Shown here: positions 34,814 to 42,357 of the stretch, in pieces | Layout: every line of letters starts with the position of its first letter | Position numbering within the stretch: position 1 is the stretch's first letter | NCBI GenBank assembly: GCA_020852595.1 | Contig: JADZAK010000091.1 | Location: 1-64,000 of the forward strand | Reading direction: 5' to 3' | DNA: 64,000 nt | Source: Rhodospirillaceae bacterium | GTDB taxonomy: Bacteria > Pseudomonadota > Alphaproteobacteria > Rhodospirillales > Rhodospirillaceae | Notes under the pieces: model-generated | Seen by the model: the letters and a program-made list of their open reading frames with translations, nothing else | Database searches by the model: none | What the model was told of the DNA's origin: nothing | Made by a program: the position numbers and the translations under genes

Positions 34814-35452
34814 CTAGTTCGGGACGATTTCCCAATCCGTGTCGGCATCGTTCCGGCAGGCGGTGCCGTAAGCTTCCTCGTTCCGGCCGTCGATCACGAC
34901 GTTTTGGCGGAATTCGCGGCAGTAACGGTCGCCGGCCCAGCCGTCGCGCGTGGTCGTAACCTCGCCGCGAACACGGCCGTCGTTCCAATCGATCGGTTCA
35001 CCGATCGGCGCATCGAGCGCGTCGCGATAGGCGCCGTAGTAGACGCCGCGCGCGCGGGCGCTCAGGCGGTCGCGAACGTACGGCGAGAACACGACAACGC
35101 CGCCGGCGGGATAATAGCTCGGATAGGCATAGGCCGGACGCGTCGGATACGGATAAGCCGGATAAGCGTAAGGGCGCGGGCCGTAGTAATAGGGCGGCGC
35201 AACGTAAGTGAAACCGAGCGACAGGCGATCGCCGCCGCGCCATCCGCCGCGATGGCCCCAGCCGCCACGGCCCCAATGACCGCCGCCCGTGCTGTAGCCG
35301 ATCCCGAAGCTGCTGCCGCCCCAGCTGTTGAAGCCGGTCGAGAACGAGAAGCTGTCGCGCGCACTGGCCGCAGCGGGCAGGAGGGCAACACCGGCGCCGA
35401 TCGCCGCCGCCGCGCCGCGCAGAAATTTTCCGAAGACAGAAGAGGCGTACAT
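34814..35452 (-). CDS. Exported Gly/Tyr-rich protein with RT0821/Lpp0805-like domain
   Basis: The ATG at 35452 follows GAGG six bases upstream, giving 212 residues. A signal peptide ends at A-S-A near residue 31. The mature N-terminal part is Gly/Trp/Tyr/Pro-rich, with repeats such as GGHWGRGGWGHRGG and YPAYPYPTRPAYAYPSYY. The C-terminal 65 residues (PIGEPIDWNDGRVRGEVTTT, DRYCREFRQNVV and GTACRNDADTDWEIV) match the RT0821/Lpp0805-like surface domain. It is probably exposed on or near the outer membrane. The shared domain with the following gene suggests a duplicated pair. Role unknown. Confidence 0.75.
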   Translation of the reverse strand: MYASSVFGKFLRGAAAAIGAGVALLPAAASARDSFSFSTGFNSWGGSSFGIGYSTGGGHWGRGGWGHRGGWRGGDRLSLGFTYVAPPYYYGPRPYAYPAYPYPTRPAYAYPSYYPAGGVVVFSPYVRDRLSARARGVYYGAYRDALDAPIGEPIDWNDGRVRGEVTTTRDGWAGDRYCREFRQNVVIDGRNEEAYGTACRNDADTDWEIVPN

Positions 35453-35798
35453 GATTTCCTCACGCGTATAACGTGGACACCTGTGAGGGCGGCCCGTCCG
35501 ATCTTTAAAGGGATCATGGACGTCTGGGAGCCCAGCCCCACCTTCAGTGTTTTGTTTTATGCCCAAAAAGACCGGCTAAATTAAGGCGACGCGCGGCCGC
35601 AGTGACAGCCTTGTAACGCGGTCTCCGTCCGCCCCGTACCTAAAATGGAAAGAACCGCCCGGCCCTGTGGAACTGGGCCGATGCCCAACTTTTTTCACGC
35701 GATTTCAACAGGTTCACGATATACTCATGATTGGACTGTCACAGCCGGAGAGCGAGCTTGCCGCCAGCGACAACCGCGCCAAGCGTACGGATGGACCG

Positions 35799-36476
35799 AT
35801 GCGGGTTCTAGTGATCGAGGACGACCGCGAGGCCGCGGAGTTTCTCACCAAAGGTTTGCGCGAAAGCGGCTACATCGTCGATCACGCGGCCGATGGGCGC
35901 GAGGGGCTTTTCCTCGCGCTTTCGGAACCCTACGACGTGATGGTCGTCGATCGTATGCTGCCGGGTCCGGACGGCCTCTCGATCGTCGAGTCGGTTCGCA
36001 AATCGAATATCGCGACACCGGTTTTATTTCTCAGCGCGCTTGGCGAAGTCGAGGATCGCGTCGCCGGTTTGAAGGCGGGCGGCGACGATTATCTCGCCAA
36101 GCCTTTTGCCTTCTCCGAATTGCTCGCGCGGCTCGAAGCGCTCCTGCGCCGTACCGGGACGCCGCCGGAAAACACGCAGTTGAAAGTCGGCGATCTCGAA
36201 ATGGATTTGCTCGCCCGGAAGGTCATTCGTCAGGGCAAGCGCGTCTATCTGCATCCGCGCGAGTTCCGCCTTCTTGAGTATCTCATGCGTCATGCCGGAC
36301 AAGTCGTGACCCGTACGATGCTGCTCGAGAACGTGTGGGAGTATCACTTCGATCCGCAGACAAACGTGATCGACGTTCATATCAGCCGTTTGCGCCAGAA
36401 GATCGACAAGCCCTTCGACAAACCGATCCTGCATACGGTTCGCGGCGCCGGCTATAAGCTCGAACCGGCGGCCTGA
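35799..36476 (+). CDS. OmpR-family response regulator
   Basis: A 225-residue regulator starting at the canonical MRVLVIEDD; an in-frame ATG at 35727 is an alternative start. The receiver has phosphoacceptor Asp51 (VVDRMLPG) and Lys100-region LAKPF. The winged-helix domain shows the usual LHPREFRLLEYLMRHAGQVVTR and NVIDVHISRLRQKID, ending VRGAGYKLE. It pairs with the histidine kinase nine bases downstream. The stimulus and target genes are unknown; the ECF sigma factor gene 2 kb downstream may be a neighbour in the same response. Confidence 0.93.
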   Translation: MRVLVIEDDREAAEFLTKGLRESGYIVDHAADGREGLFLALSEPYDVMVVDRMLPGPDGLSIVESVRKSNIATPVLFLSALGEVEDRVAGLKAGGDDYLAKPFAFSELLARLEALLRRTGTPPENTQLKVGDLEMDLLARKVIRQGKRVYLHPREFRLLEYLMRHAGQVVTRTMLLENVWEYHFDPQTNVIDVHISRLRQKIDKPFDKPILHTVRGAGYKLEPAA

Positions 36477-36484
36477 GCCGCGCC

Positions 36485-37951
36485 ATGCAGCGCGTCGCCC
36501 GCATCTTCTCGTCCTTCACCTTCCGGCTTGCGGTCGTCTACACGCTGATCTTCGGCCTCTCCGTCGGCGGTCTCTTCTACTTCGTGTTTTGGGCGACGGC
36601 GGGTTTCGCCGAGCAGCAGATGGAAGCGGCCATCGAAGCCGAGGTCGTGACGTTCCAGGAAAGCCTCGCGCGCGCCGGTGTGCAGGGCCTCATCATGGCG
36701 GTCAATCGCCGCGCCGATCCCAATACAAACCGTGACGGCGTCTATCTGCTGGTCGACCGCGCCGGCGCCCCGCTTGCCGGCAACATGCGCGTTTGGCCGC
36801 AGCGCGGTGTGACGGACGACATTTGGATCAACTTCTCGACCAGTGACAACCGCGGCGCTACGCCGGCAACCGCCGACGTGCGCGCGCTTCAGCTCATGGA
36901 CCCTGAAAGCGGCGTGAGGCTGCTGGTGGGGCGCGATGTGCGCGCCGCGCGCGTTTTCCGCGAACGCTTGCGCGATTCCCTGAATGTCGGCCTGGCCATC
37001 ACCGTCGCTCTCGGGCTGCTGGGCGGCTTTATCTTCAGCCGCACGATCATGGGCCGCGTCGAATCCATCACGCGCACCTGCCGCAGCATCATGTCCGGGG
37101 ACTTGAGCAAGCGCGTGCCGGTCAGCCGGCGCAATGACGAATTGAGCCGGCTGTCCGTCAGTATCAACTCGATGCTCGATCAGATCGAGCGCCTCATGCG
37201 CGGGATGCAGCAGGTTTCGGAAAGCGTCGCGCATGACTTGCGCACGCCTTTGACCCGTCTGCGCAGCCGTCTTGAAAACTCCCTGCGTCACGTCGACGAC
37301 CCCACCCAGCGCAGCGCCATCGAAGGCGCGCTTGAAGACGCCGACAGCCTGCTCGCGACGTTCGCGGCGCTTTTGCGGGTCGCGCGCGCCGAGGCCGGAA
37401 CGCAGCGCAACTTTGTCGATATCGATCTTCATACCCTGGCCGAGGAAGTCGCCGACCTCTATGGACCGCTGGCCGAAGAAAAGGGGCTCGGGTTCGTCAC
37501 GCGCTTTGAGCAGGGCTTGTTCGTGAAGGGCGATCCCAATTTGCTTGCGCAGGCGTTCGCGAACCTGATCGACAACGCCATTAAGTATACGGACAACGGC
37601 GCGGTGACGGTCGTCCTGACGCGCCAGAAAGGCCAGCCGACCGTTATTGTCTGCGATACCGGACCGGGTATTCCCGACGAATATAAAGACAAGGTTTTGG
37701 AACGGCTGTTCCGGCTGGAGCAGAGCCGCACGTCGCCCGGCAGCGGTCTCGGTCTTGCGTTGGTGGCGGCCGTCGCCAAGTCGCATGGCCTCGAACTGAA
37801 GCTCGAGGACAACGTGCCCGGCCTTAAGGTTCTGCTGCGTTTCCCCCTCGGCGTCGTCTCGCAAGACCCCAAGCTATTGGGGGCTGCGCCGGCGAAATCT
37901 CTACCTGCGCCTGAGAAAGATCGGGACGGGGCCGAAGCCGCGGCGGCCTAG
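36485..37951 (+). CDS. Membrane sensor histidine kinase
   Basis: A 488-residue kinase. Two membrane helices (about 14-36 and 160-185) enclose a periplasmic sensor of about 120 residues. HAMP follows, then the H-box SVAHDLRTPLTRLR with His250, N-box NLIDNAIKYT, G1 DTGPGIP and G2 GSGLGLAL. It should autophosphorylate and pass phosphate to the regulator at 35799-36476. The sensor domain has no motif I recognise. The last 35 residues are a Pro/Ala/Lys-rich tail. Operon spacing is nine bases. Confidence 0.94.
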   Translation: MQRVARIFSSFTFRLAVVYTLIFGLSVGGLFYFVFWATAGFAEQQMEAAIEAEVVTFQESLARAGVQGLIMAVNRRADPNTNRDGVYLLVDRAGAPLAGNMRVWPQRGVTDDIWINFSTSDNRGATPATADVRALQLMDPESGVRLLVGRDVRAARVFRERLRDSLNVGLAITVALGLLGGFIFSRTIMGRVESITRTCRSIMSGDLSKRVPVSRRNDELSRLSVSINSMLDQIERLMRGMQQVSESVAHDLRTPLTRLRSRLENSLRHVDDPTQRSAIEGALEDADSLLATFAALLRVARAEAGTQRNFVDIDLHTLAEEVADLYGPLAEEKGLGFVTRFEQGLFVKGDPNLLAQAFANLIDNAIKYTDNGAVTVVLTRQKGQPTVIVCDTGPGIPDEYKDKVLERLFRLEQSRTSPGSGLGLALVAAVAKSHGLELKLEDNVPGLKVLLRFPLGVVSQDPKLLGAAPAKSLPAPEKDRDGAEAAAA

Positions 37952-38018
37952 GCGCGGGCGGCAACCGCCCTTGAACTTCATGCGTTGCTGGCCTGGATGT
38001 GTGGACGTGGGGCCTTCG

Positions 38019-38201
38019 ATGCTGCAATTCAAATACCTCGCCTACCTTGCGGTCGTATGCGCGGTCTTGCTCGACCTCTATAGCGGCAAGCCCGATGCCA
38101 GCGCGCTGATGCGCGTCGGTCTCGATGGCGCCGCCCTTCTCTTCGCGGTGGTTGGCTTGGGCGGCCTTGCCCTTGGGACCCCCCGCGTTCCGCGCCGCTA
38201 A
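38019..38201 (+). CDS. Small predicted membrane protein
   Basis: A 60-residue protein from the ATG at 38019, with two hydrophobic segments (about 5-19 and 35-52) and a basic C-terminus. The sequence MLQFKYLAYLAVVCAVLLDL looks like an inner-membrane segment. A longer in-frame start at 37971 is less likely. No strong ribosome-binding site is seen. It follows the kinase gene by 67 bases and could be co-transcribed. I do not recognise a family, and a non-coding explanation remains possible. Confidence 0.42.
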   Translation: MLQFKYLAYLAVVCAVLLDLYSGKPDASALMRVGLDGAALLFAVVGLGGLALGTPRVPRR

Positions 38202-38512
38202 AGGCCAATTTTTTTATATTTCCTTTATGCGCCTGCGTCGCGCGCCAGCGCGGCTTCAAGGGCGCGGAAAGGTCCGCTCCGTGGCCGAAAATACCATAAT
38301 TATCAGGGATTTGATGAGTCGGCGCCCACCGCGCGGCCGGTGCGGCATGCCGCGGCGCCTCAAAACACGCCCCGCGGGTCCTGATACTCCCTTTATGCAC
38401 GCGCGGCCTTTTCCACATCGCGATTTTACGGGCTGAACCTCCATCTTCGTCCTCAGTTGTGACGGACGGATTCCAGAACGGGGTCCTGGGGAAACGGTAG
38501 GGAGTTTCAAAG
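38202..38512. other. Intergenic region upstream of the ECF sigma factor gene
   Basis: About 310 bases without a gene. A TGAAC (38434-38438) lies 17 bases before GTT (38456-38458), a weak likeness to ECF-type promoters, and a GGGA-type ribosome site (ggtagggag) precedes the ATG at 38513. Nothing else is recognisable. Confidence 0.4.
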
Positions 38513-39016
38513 ATGACCGCGTTTCAGACCGAACTGGAGACCTTGCTTCCGGACCTCGCGCGCTTCGCGCGAGTCCTGACGCGCAATGAAGACGATTCTC
38601 ATGATCTCGTGCAGGACTGCGTTGAGCGGGCTTTGCGTAAACAGGATCTGTTTCAGCAGGGCACCAGCCTCAAGTCGTGGCTGTTCACGCTGATGCGCAA
38701 CGTTTTCATCAGCCAGAAGCGCCGCGAGACACTCGACCGCCGCTATGTGGCGATGGCCGATGATGGAAACTTGCGCGTTCAGGTCCCCGGTCAGGTCAAC
38801 AGCGTGTTCTTGAAGCAGACCATGCGCGCCTTGCGCCGTCTGTCCTCCAATGAACGTCAGGCGATCATCGTGCTCGGCGTTCACGAAGGCAACCAGCACG
38901 ACGTCGCGCGGGCGATGAATGAACCCGTCGGTACCGTGAAGTCCCGCCTGTGCCGCGGCCGCGCTCACCTGCGCGCCACCATGGGCATCGACGACGCGAT
39001 GCTGGCGACGGCCTAA
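38513..39016 (+). CDS. ECF-subfamily RNA polymerase sigma factor
   Basis: A 167-residue sigma factor with region 2 (ARFARVLTRNEDDSHDLVQDCVERAL, here split by the linker GTSLKSWLFTLMRNVFIS) and region 4 (LSSNERQAIIVLGVHEGNQHDVARAMNEPVGTVKSRLCRGR). It lacks regions 1 and 3, as expected for ECF factors. No anti-sigma gene is adjacent, and neither NepR nor PhyR is present, so it does not look like a canonical EcfG locus. A strong terminator follows. Its control may be transcriptional or by a distant partner. Confidence 0.92.
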   Translation: MTAFQTELETLLPDLARFARVLTRNEDDSHDLVQDCVERALRKQDLFQQGTSLKSWLFTLMRNVFISQKRRETLDRRYVAMADDGNLRVQVPGQVNSVFLKQTMRALRRLSSNERQAIIVLGVHEGNQHDVARAMNEPVGTVKSRLCRGRAHLRATMGIDDAMLATA

Positions 39017-39091
39017 AGTTTTGTAACCCGTTTTAAGGATCCATCGGAGCGGTATCTCCCATCCCCCATCACGCCGCACGGTGGTAACTCG

Positions 39092-39137
39092 AGCCCCGCA
39101 ACGAATCACCTCGTTTGCGGGGCTTTTTCTTTTCTTT
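39092..39137 (+). terminator. Rho-independent terminator of the ECF sigma gene
   Basis: AGCCCCGCAACGA pairs with TCGTTTGCGGGGCT with one bulge, and a long pyrimidine run (tttttcttttctttt) follows. It lies about 75 bases after the stop. Confidence 0.9.
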
Positions 39138-39193
39138 TCCCGCCGGTTTGGGCTGGTAAGCTCGGTGCATCGGCCGTTATGGGGGAACGACAG

Positions 39194-41107
39194 GTGAATT
39201 TCAAAACAGTGTTGTCGGCGCTGGCCGTTGTTGTCGCGGTCACGGCGCCCGTATCCGCCGCGGACTTCAGCCAGGCCGTATCTTTGCCGGCGCCGCGCGA
39301 TGAAGCCTATCCCGGCGCCATCAAGCTGCATGTCGACGCGACCAATACGGAGCAGCGTATCTTCAAGATCCGCGCGAGCATTCCCACTTCTCCGGGTCCG
39401 ATGACCCTCTTGTTTCCCCAATGGCTTCCGGCGAATCACGCCCCGCGCGGGCCGATCGATAAACTCGCCGGTTTGATCGTGAAGGCCGGCGGACAGCGCG
39501 TCGAATGGCGCCGCGATCCGGTGGAAGTCTATGCGTTCCACATCGACGTGCCCGCCGGTGCGACATCGGTCGATCTCGAATACCAATATCTTTCGCCCAC
39601 GGCCGGCGACCAGGGCCGCATCGTGGTCACGCCGGAAATGCTGAACCTGCAATGGAACACGGTGGTTTTGTATCCGGCCGGCTATTACGCGCGCCGTATT
39701 CCCGTCGAAGCGAGCGTCAAACTCCCCGACGGCTGGCAAATGGGCACGGCGCTTGAAACGGCCTCCGCCAGCGGGAGCGAAACGACCTTCAAGCCGGTTT
39801 CGCTGGAGGTGCTGGTCGATTCCCCGATCTTCGCCGGCCGCCACTTCAGCCGCATCGATCTCGATCCCAAGGGCCGCTCGCGTGTCACCCTCAACATCAT
39901 GGCCGATGAAGCCGAGCAGCTCGAGGCGAAGCCGGAATATATCGCCGCGCACCGCAACCTCGTGAAACAGGCCGATCTCCTGTTCGGCGCCCGCCACTAC
40001 GACCACTATGATTTCCTGCTGGCGCTGTCCGACAAGATGGGCGGCATCGGTCTCGAACATCACCGCTCCAGCGAGAACGGCACCAGCGCCAAGTATTTCA
40101 CCGAATGGGATAAGCGCTTCCCCGGCCGCGACCTGCTCGCGCACGAGTACAGCCATTCCTGGAACGGCAAGTTCCGCCGTCCCGCGGATCTGTGGACGCC
40201 GAATTACAACGTGCCGATGCGCGATTCCCTGCTGTGGCTCTATGAAGGCCAGACCCAGTACTGGGGCTACGTTCTCGCGGCGCGGTCGGGCCTCTGGACC
40301 AAGCAGCAAGCGCTCGATGCGCTCGCCGCGACCGCGGCGCTCTACGATCACCGCGTTGGCCGCGCGTGGAAGCCTTTGCAGGATACGACGAACGATCCGA
40401 TCACGTCGGCGCGCCGTCCTCAGCCCTGGTCGAGTTGGCAGCGCAGCGAGGACTACTACTCGGAAGGCCTCCTGGTATGGCTCGATGTCGATACGGTGCT
40501 GCGCGAACGCACCAACGGCCGCCGGTCGCTCGACGACTTCGCGCGCGCCTTCTTCGGCCGGCAGGACGGCGAGTGGGAGAAGCAGGCGAGCTATACGATT
40601 GAAGACGTCGTCGCGGTCCTCAATGAACTCGCGCCCAACGACTGGTCCGCGTTCCTGCGCCAGCGCCTCGACGGTCATGGCCCCGGTGCGCCGCTCGATG
40701 GGATCGCTCGCGGCGGTTATCGCCTCGTCTATACCGAGGAGCCCACGGACCTGTTCAAGACGCTCGAAGCGCAGCGCCGCGTCGTCGATCTCAGCTATTC
40801 GCTGGGCGCGAGCGTCGAATCCGATGGACGGCTTGCAAGCGTGGTGTGGGACGGAGCGCTGTTCAAGATGGGTCTGGCCATCGGCGCGCGCATCGTCGCG
40901 GTCAACGGCAAAGCCTATGACAACGACCGCATGAAGGCGGCCGTGAAGGACAGCAAGGACGCTAAGAAGGTGGAACTGATCGTCAGGGTGGGAGACGATG
41001 TCCGCACCCTGACGGTCGATTATAGCGGTGGTTTGAGATATCCGCGTTTGGAGCGCGTCGAGAAAACCCCGGCGCGCTTCGACGATATCGTCACCGCCAA
41101 GAAGTAG
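39194..41107 (+). CDS. M61-family metallopeptidase with C-terminal PDZ domain
   Basis: The GTG at 39194 has GGGGGA seven bases upstream and is preferred to the ATG at 39179; the protein is 637 residues. A signal peptide ends near A-V/S-A at residue 22. The zinc site HEYSH lies at 317-321 with the third ligand Glu351 (LYEGQTQY), as in glycyl aminopeptidases of family M61. The N-terminal half is the family's beta-rich domain; a PDZ-like domain (about 535-610, LGASVESDGRLASVVWDGALFKMGL) closes the protein. It should act in the periplasm on peptides. Confidence 0.93.
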   Translation: MNFKTVLSALAVVVAVTAPVSAADFSQAVSLPAPRDEAYPGAIKLHVDATNTEQRIFKIRASIPTSPGPMTLLFPQWLPANHAPRGPIDKLAGLIVKAGGQRVEWRRDPVEVYAFHIDVPAGATSVDLEYQYLSPTAGDQGRIVVTPEMLNLQWNTVVLYPAGYYARRIPVEASVKLPDGWQMGTALETASASGSETTFKPVSLEVLVDSPIFAGRHFSRIDLDPKGRSRVTLNIMADEAEQLEAKPEYIAAHRNLVKQADLLFGARHYDHYDFLLALSDKMGGIGLEHHRSSENGTSAKYFTEWDKRFPGRDLLAHEYSHSWNGKFRRPADLWTPNYNVPMRDSLLWLYEGQTQYWGYVLAARSGLWTKQQALDALAATAALYDHRVGRAWKPLQDTTNDPITSARRPQPWSSWQRSEDYYSEGLLVWLDVDTVLRERTNGRRSLDDFARAFFGRQDGEWEKQASYTIEDVVAVLNELAPNDWSAFLRQRLDGHGPGAPLDGIARGGYRLVYTEEPTDLFKTLEAQRRVVDLSYSLGASVESDGRLASVVWDGALFKMGLAIGARIVAVNGKAYDNDRMKAAVKDSKDAKKVELIVRVGDDVRTLTVDYSGGLRYPRLERVEKTPARFDDIVTAKK

Positions 41108-41125
41108 CCGCTCCCGATCGAAAAT

Positions 41126-41491
41126 CTATCGGGTCGAGAGCAGCGAGTCGGCTTCCGCTTTGTCGATCGTGACGATCTTCTCGATCATGCAGGCCGCGCC
41201 CACCGGTTGAAGGACGGTGATGGCGTCCGACGTGCACAATTCGTCGGTCGGCGTCGAGTGGCCGATGCCGCTGAACTTCATGCCCGAACAGGTGCCGCGC
41301 ATGTCGACGCGCTTGAAGTCGTCTTTGGCACGCATCTTGAGCACGATGGTCTTGTCGTTGATCACCGGCGATTCCCGGATGTCGCTCAGGCGGACACAGC
41401 GGTGACTTTCGCCGACGGTATCGGCGAAGGCCGAAGCGGTGCCGAGGCCGAGGGTCAGGGCCGCGGTAAGTGCGATGAGTGAAGTTTTCAT
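41126..41491 (-). CDS. Small exported protein, DUF6491-like
   Basis: The ATG at 41491 follows GAGAGG at good spacing, giving 121 residues. A signal peptide ends at S-A-F-A near residue 23. The mature part has CVRLSDIRESPVINDKTIVLKM and later cysteines (RGTCSGMKF, ELCTSDA, GAACMIEKI), a layout typical of DUF6491 proteins, which are small periplasmic proteins without a known role. It is convergent with the M61 peptidase gene, 18 bases apart. Confidence 0.72.
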   Translation of the reverse strand: MKTSLIALTAALTLGLGTASAFADTVGESHRCVRLSDIRESPVINDKTIVLKMRAKDDFKRVDMRGTCSGMKFSGIGHSTPTDELCTSDAITVLQPVGAACMIEKIVTIDKAEADSLLSTR

Positions 41492-41606
41492 GTGAGCCTC
41501 TCTGTGACTTGCTCGAAGGGCGTACGTCTCGTGAGATCTCATGTAGCGTTCAATTCAGGCAATATTATGCCTGCGGTGATATTAGAAAAGACGACAACCG
41601 CCGGTC

Positions 41607-41651
41607 AAAAAGTCCTTGGTTTGGCAAATAAATTTGCCTGTCCTACGGACT
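41607..41651 (-). terminator. Probable terminator of the KdpE-like gene
   Basis: On the minus strand an outer AGTCC/GGACT stem encloses a perfect inner stem (GGCAAAT/ATTTGCC, 41623-41638), followed by TTTTT. It begins at the stop codon of the KdpE-like gene. Confidence 0.5.
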
Positions 41652-42344
41652 CTAGCCGGTCTGCAGCCGGTAGCCCACCCCCGGCTCGGTAACCAGGTAC
41701 TTCGGCGCGGCCGGCTCCTTTTCCAGCTTCTGGCGAAGCTGGCCGATATAAACCCTAAGATATTGGGTCTCCTCGACATAGGCCTGTCCCCAGACTTCCT
41801 GCAGAAGCTGCTGGTGGGTGATGACCTTGCCGGGATGCGAGGCGAGGATGCGCAGGAGGTCGTACTCCTTGCGTGAAAGGCGTACCGGAGTGCCCGCGAC
41901 CGTGACCAGGCGCTTGGAAAGGTCGATCGCGATTTCGCCCGCGTTGATCACAGGACCGGAGTCCGAGCCGCTTCCTTGGCCCTGCCGCAGGGCCACGCGC
42001 ATGCGGGCCAAAAGCTCGCCCATGCTGAACGGCTTGGTGACGTAATCGTTGGCGCCCCGGTCGAGAGCCTCGATCTTGTCGGGGTCATCCGAGCGCAGCG
42101 AGAGAATGATGATGGGGATGCTCGACCATTCGCGCACCAGCTTGATGACGTCCAGGCCGTCCATATCCGGCAAGCCGAGGTCCAGGATCAGAAGATCGGG
42201 CTTCTGCACCGTGCAGGCGCGCACGCCTTCTTTCCCGTTCTCGGCCTCGATCACCTGATAGTCGTGCGCCTGCAAGCTGGCGCGCAGGAAGCGCCGGATT
42301 TGCGGCTCGTCGTCGACGATCAGAACTTTGGGACCCGTGCTCAT
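41652..42344 (-). CDS. kdpE: KdpE-like OmpR-family response regulator
   Basis: A 230-residue regulator starting MSTGPKVLIVDDEPQIRRFL. The phosphoacceptor is Asp55 (LILDLGLPDMDG) and the invariant lysine is in YVTKPFS. The winged helix has LSRKEYDLLRILASHPGKVITHQQLL and VEETQYLRVYIGQLRQKLE, the KdpE hallmark, ending EPGVGYRL. It lies 13 bases after its kinase gene. KdpE normally activates the kdpFABC potassium pump; that operon is absent from this window, so the target may be elsewhere or different. Confidence 0.9.
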   Translation of the reverse strand: MSTGPKVLIVDDEPQIRRFLRASLQAHDYQVIEAENGKEGVRACTVQKPDLLILDLGLPDMDGLDVIKLVREWSSIPIIILSLRSDDPDKIEALDRGANDYVTKPFSMGELLARMRVALRQGQGSGSDSGPVINAGEIAIDLSKRLVTVAGTPVRLSRKEYDLLRILASHPGKVITHQQLLQEVWGQAYVEETQYLRVYIGQLRQKLEKEPAAPKYLVTEPGVGYRLQTG

Positions 42345-42357
42345 GACGCTGAGAGTC

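Noticed and set aside
38434..38458. TGAAC-N17-GTT as an EcfG-type promoter of the ECF sigma gene
   Set aside because: The -35 lacks the second G of GGAAC and the -10 lacks the leading C; similar matches arise by chance in this composition.
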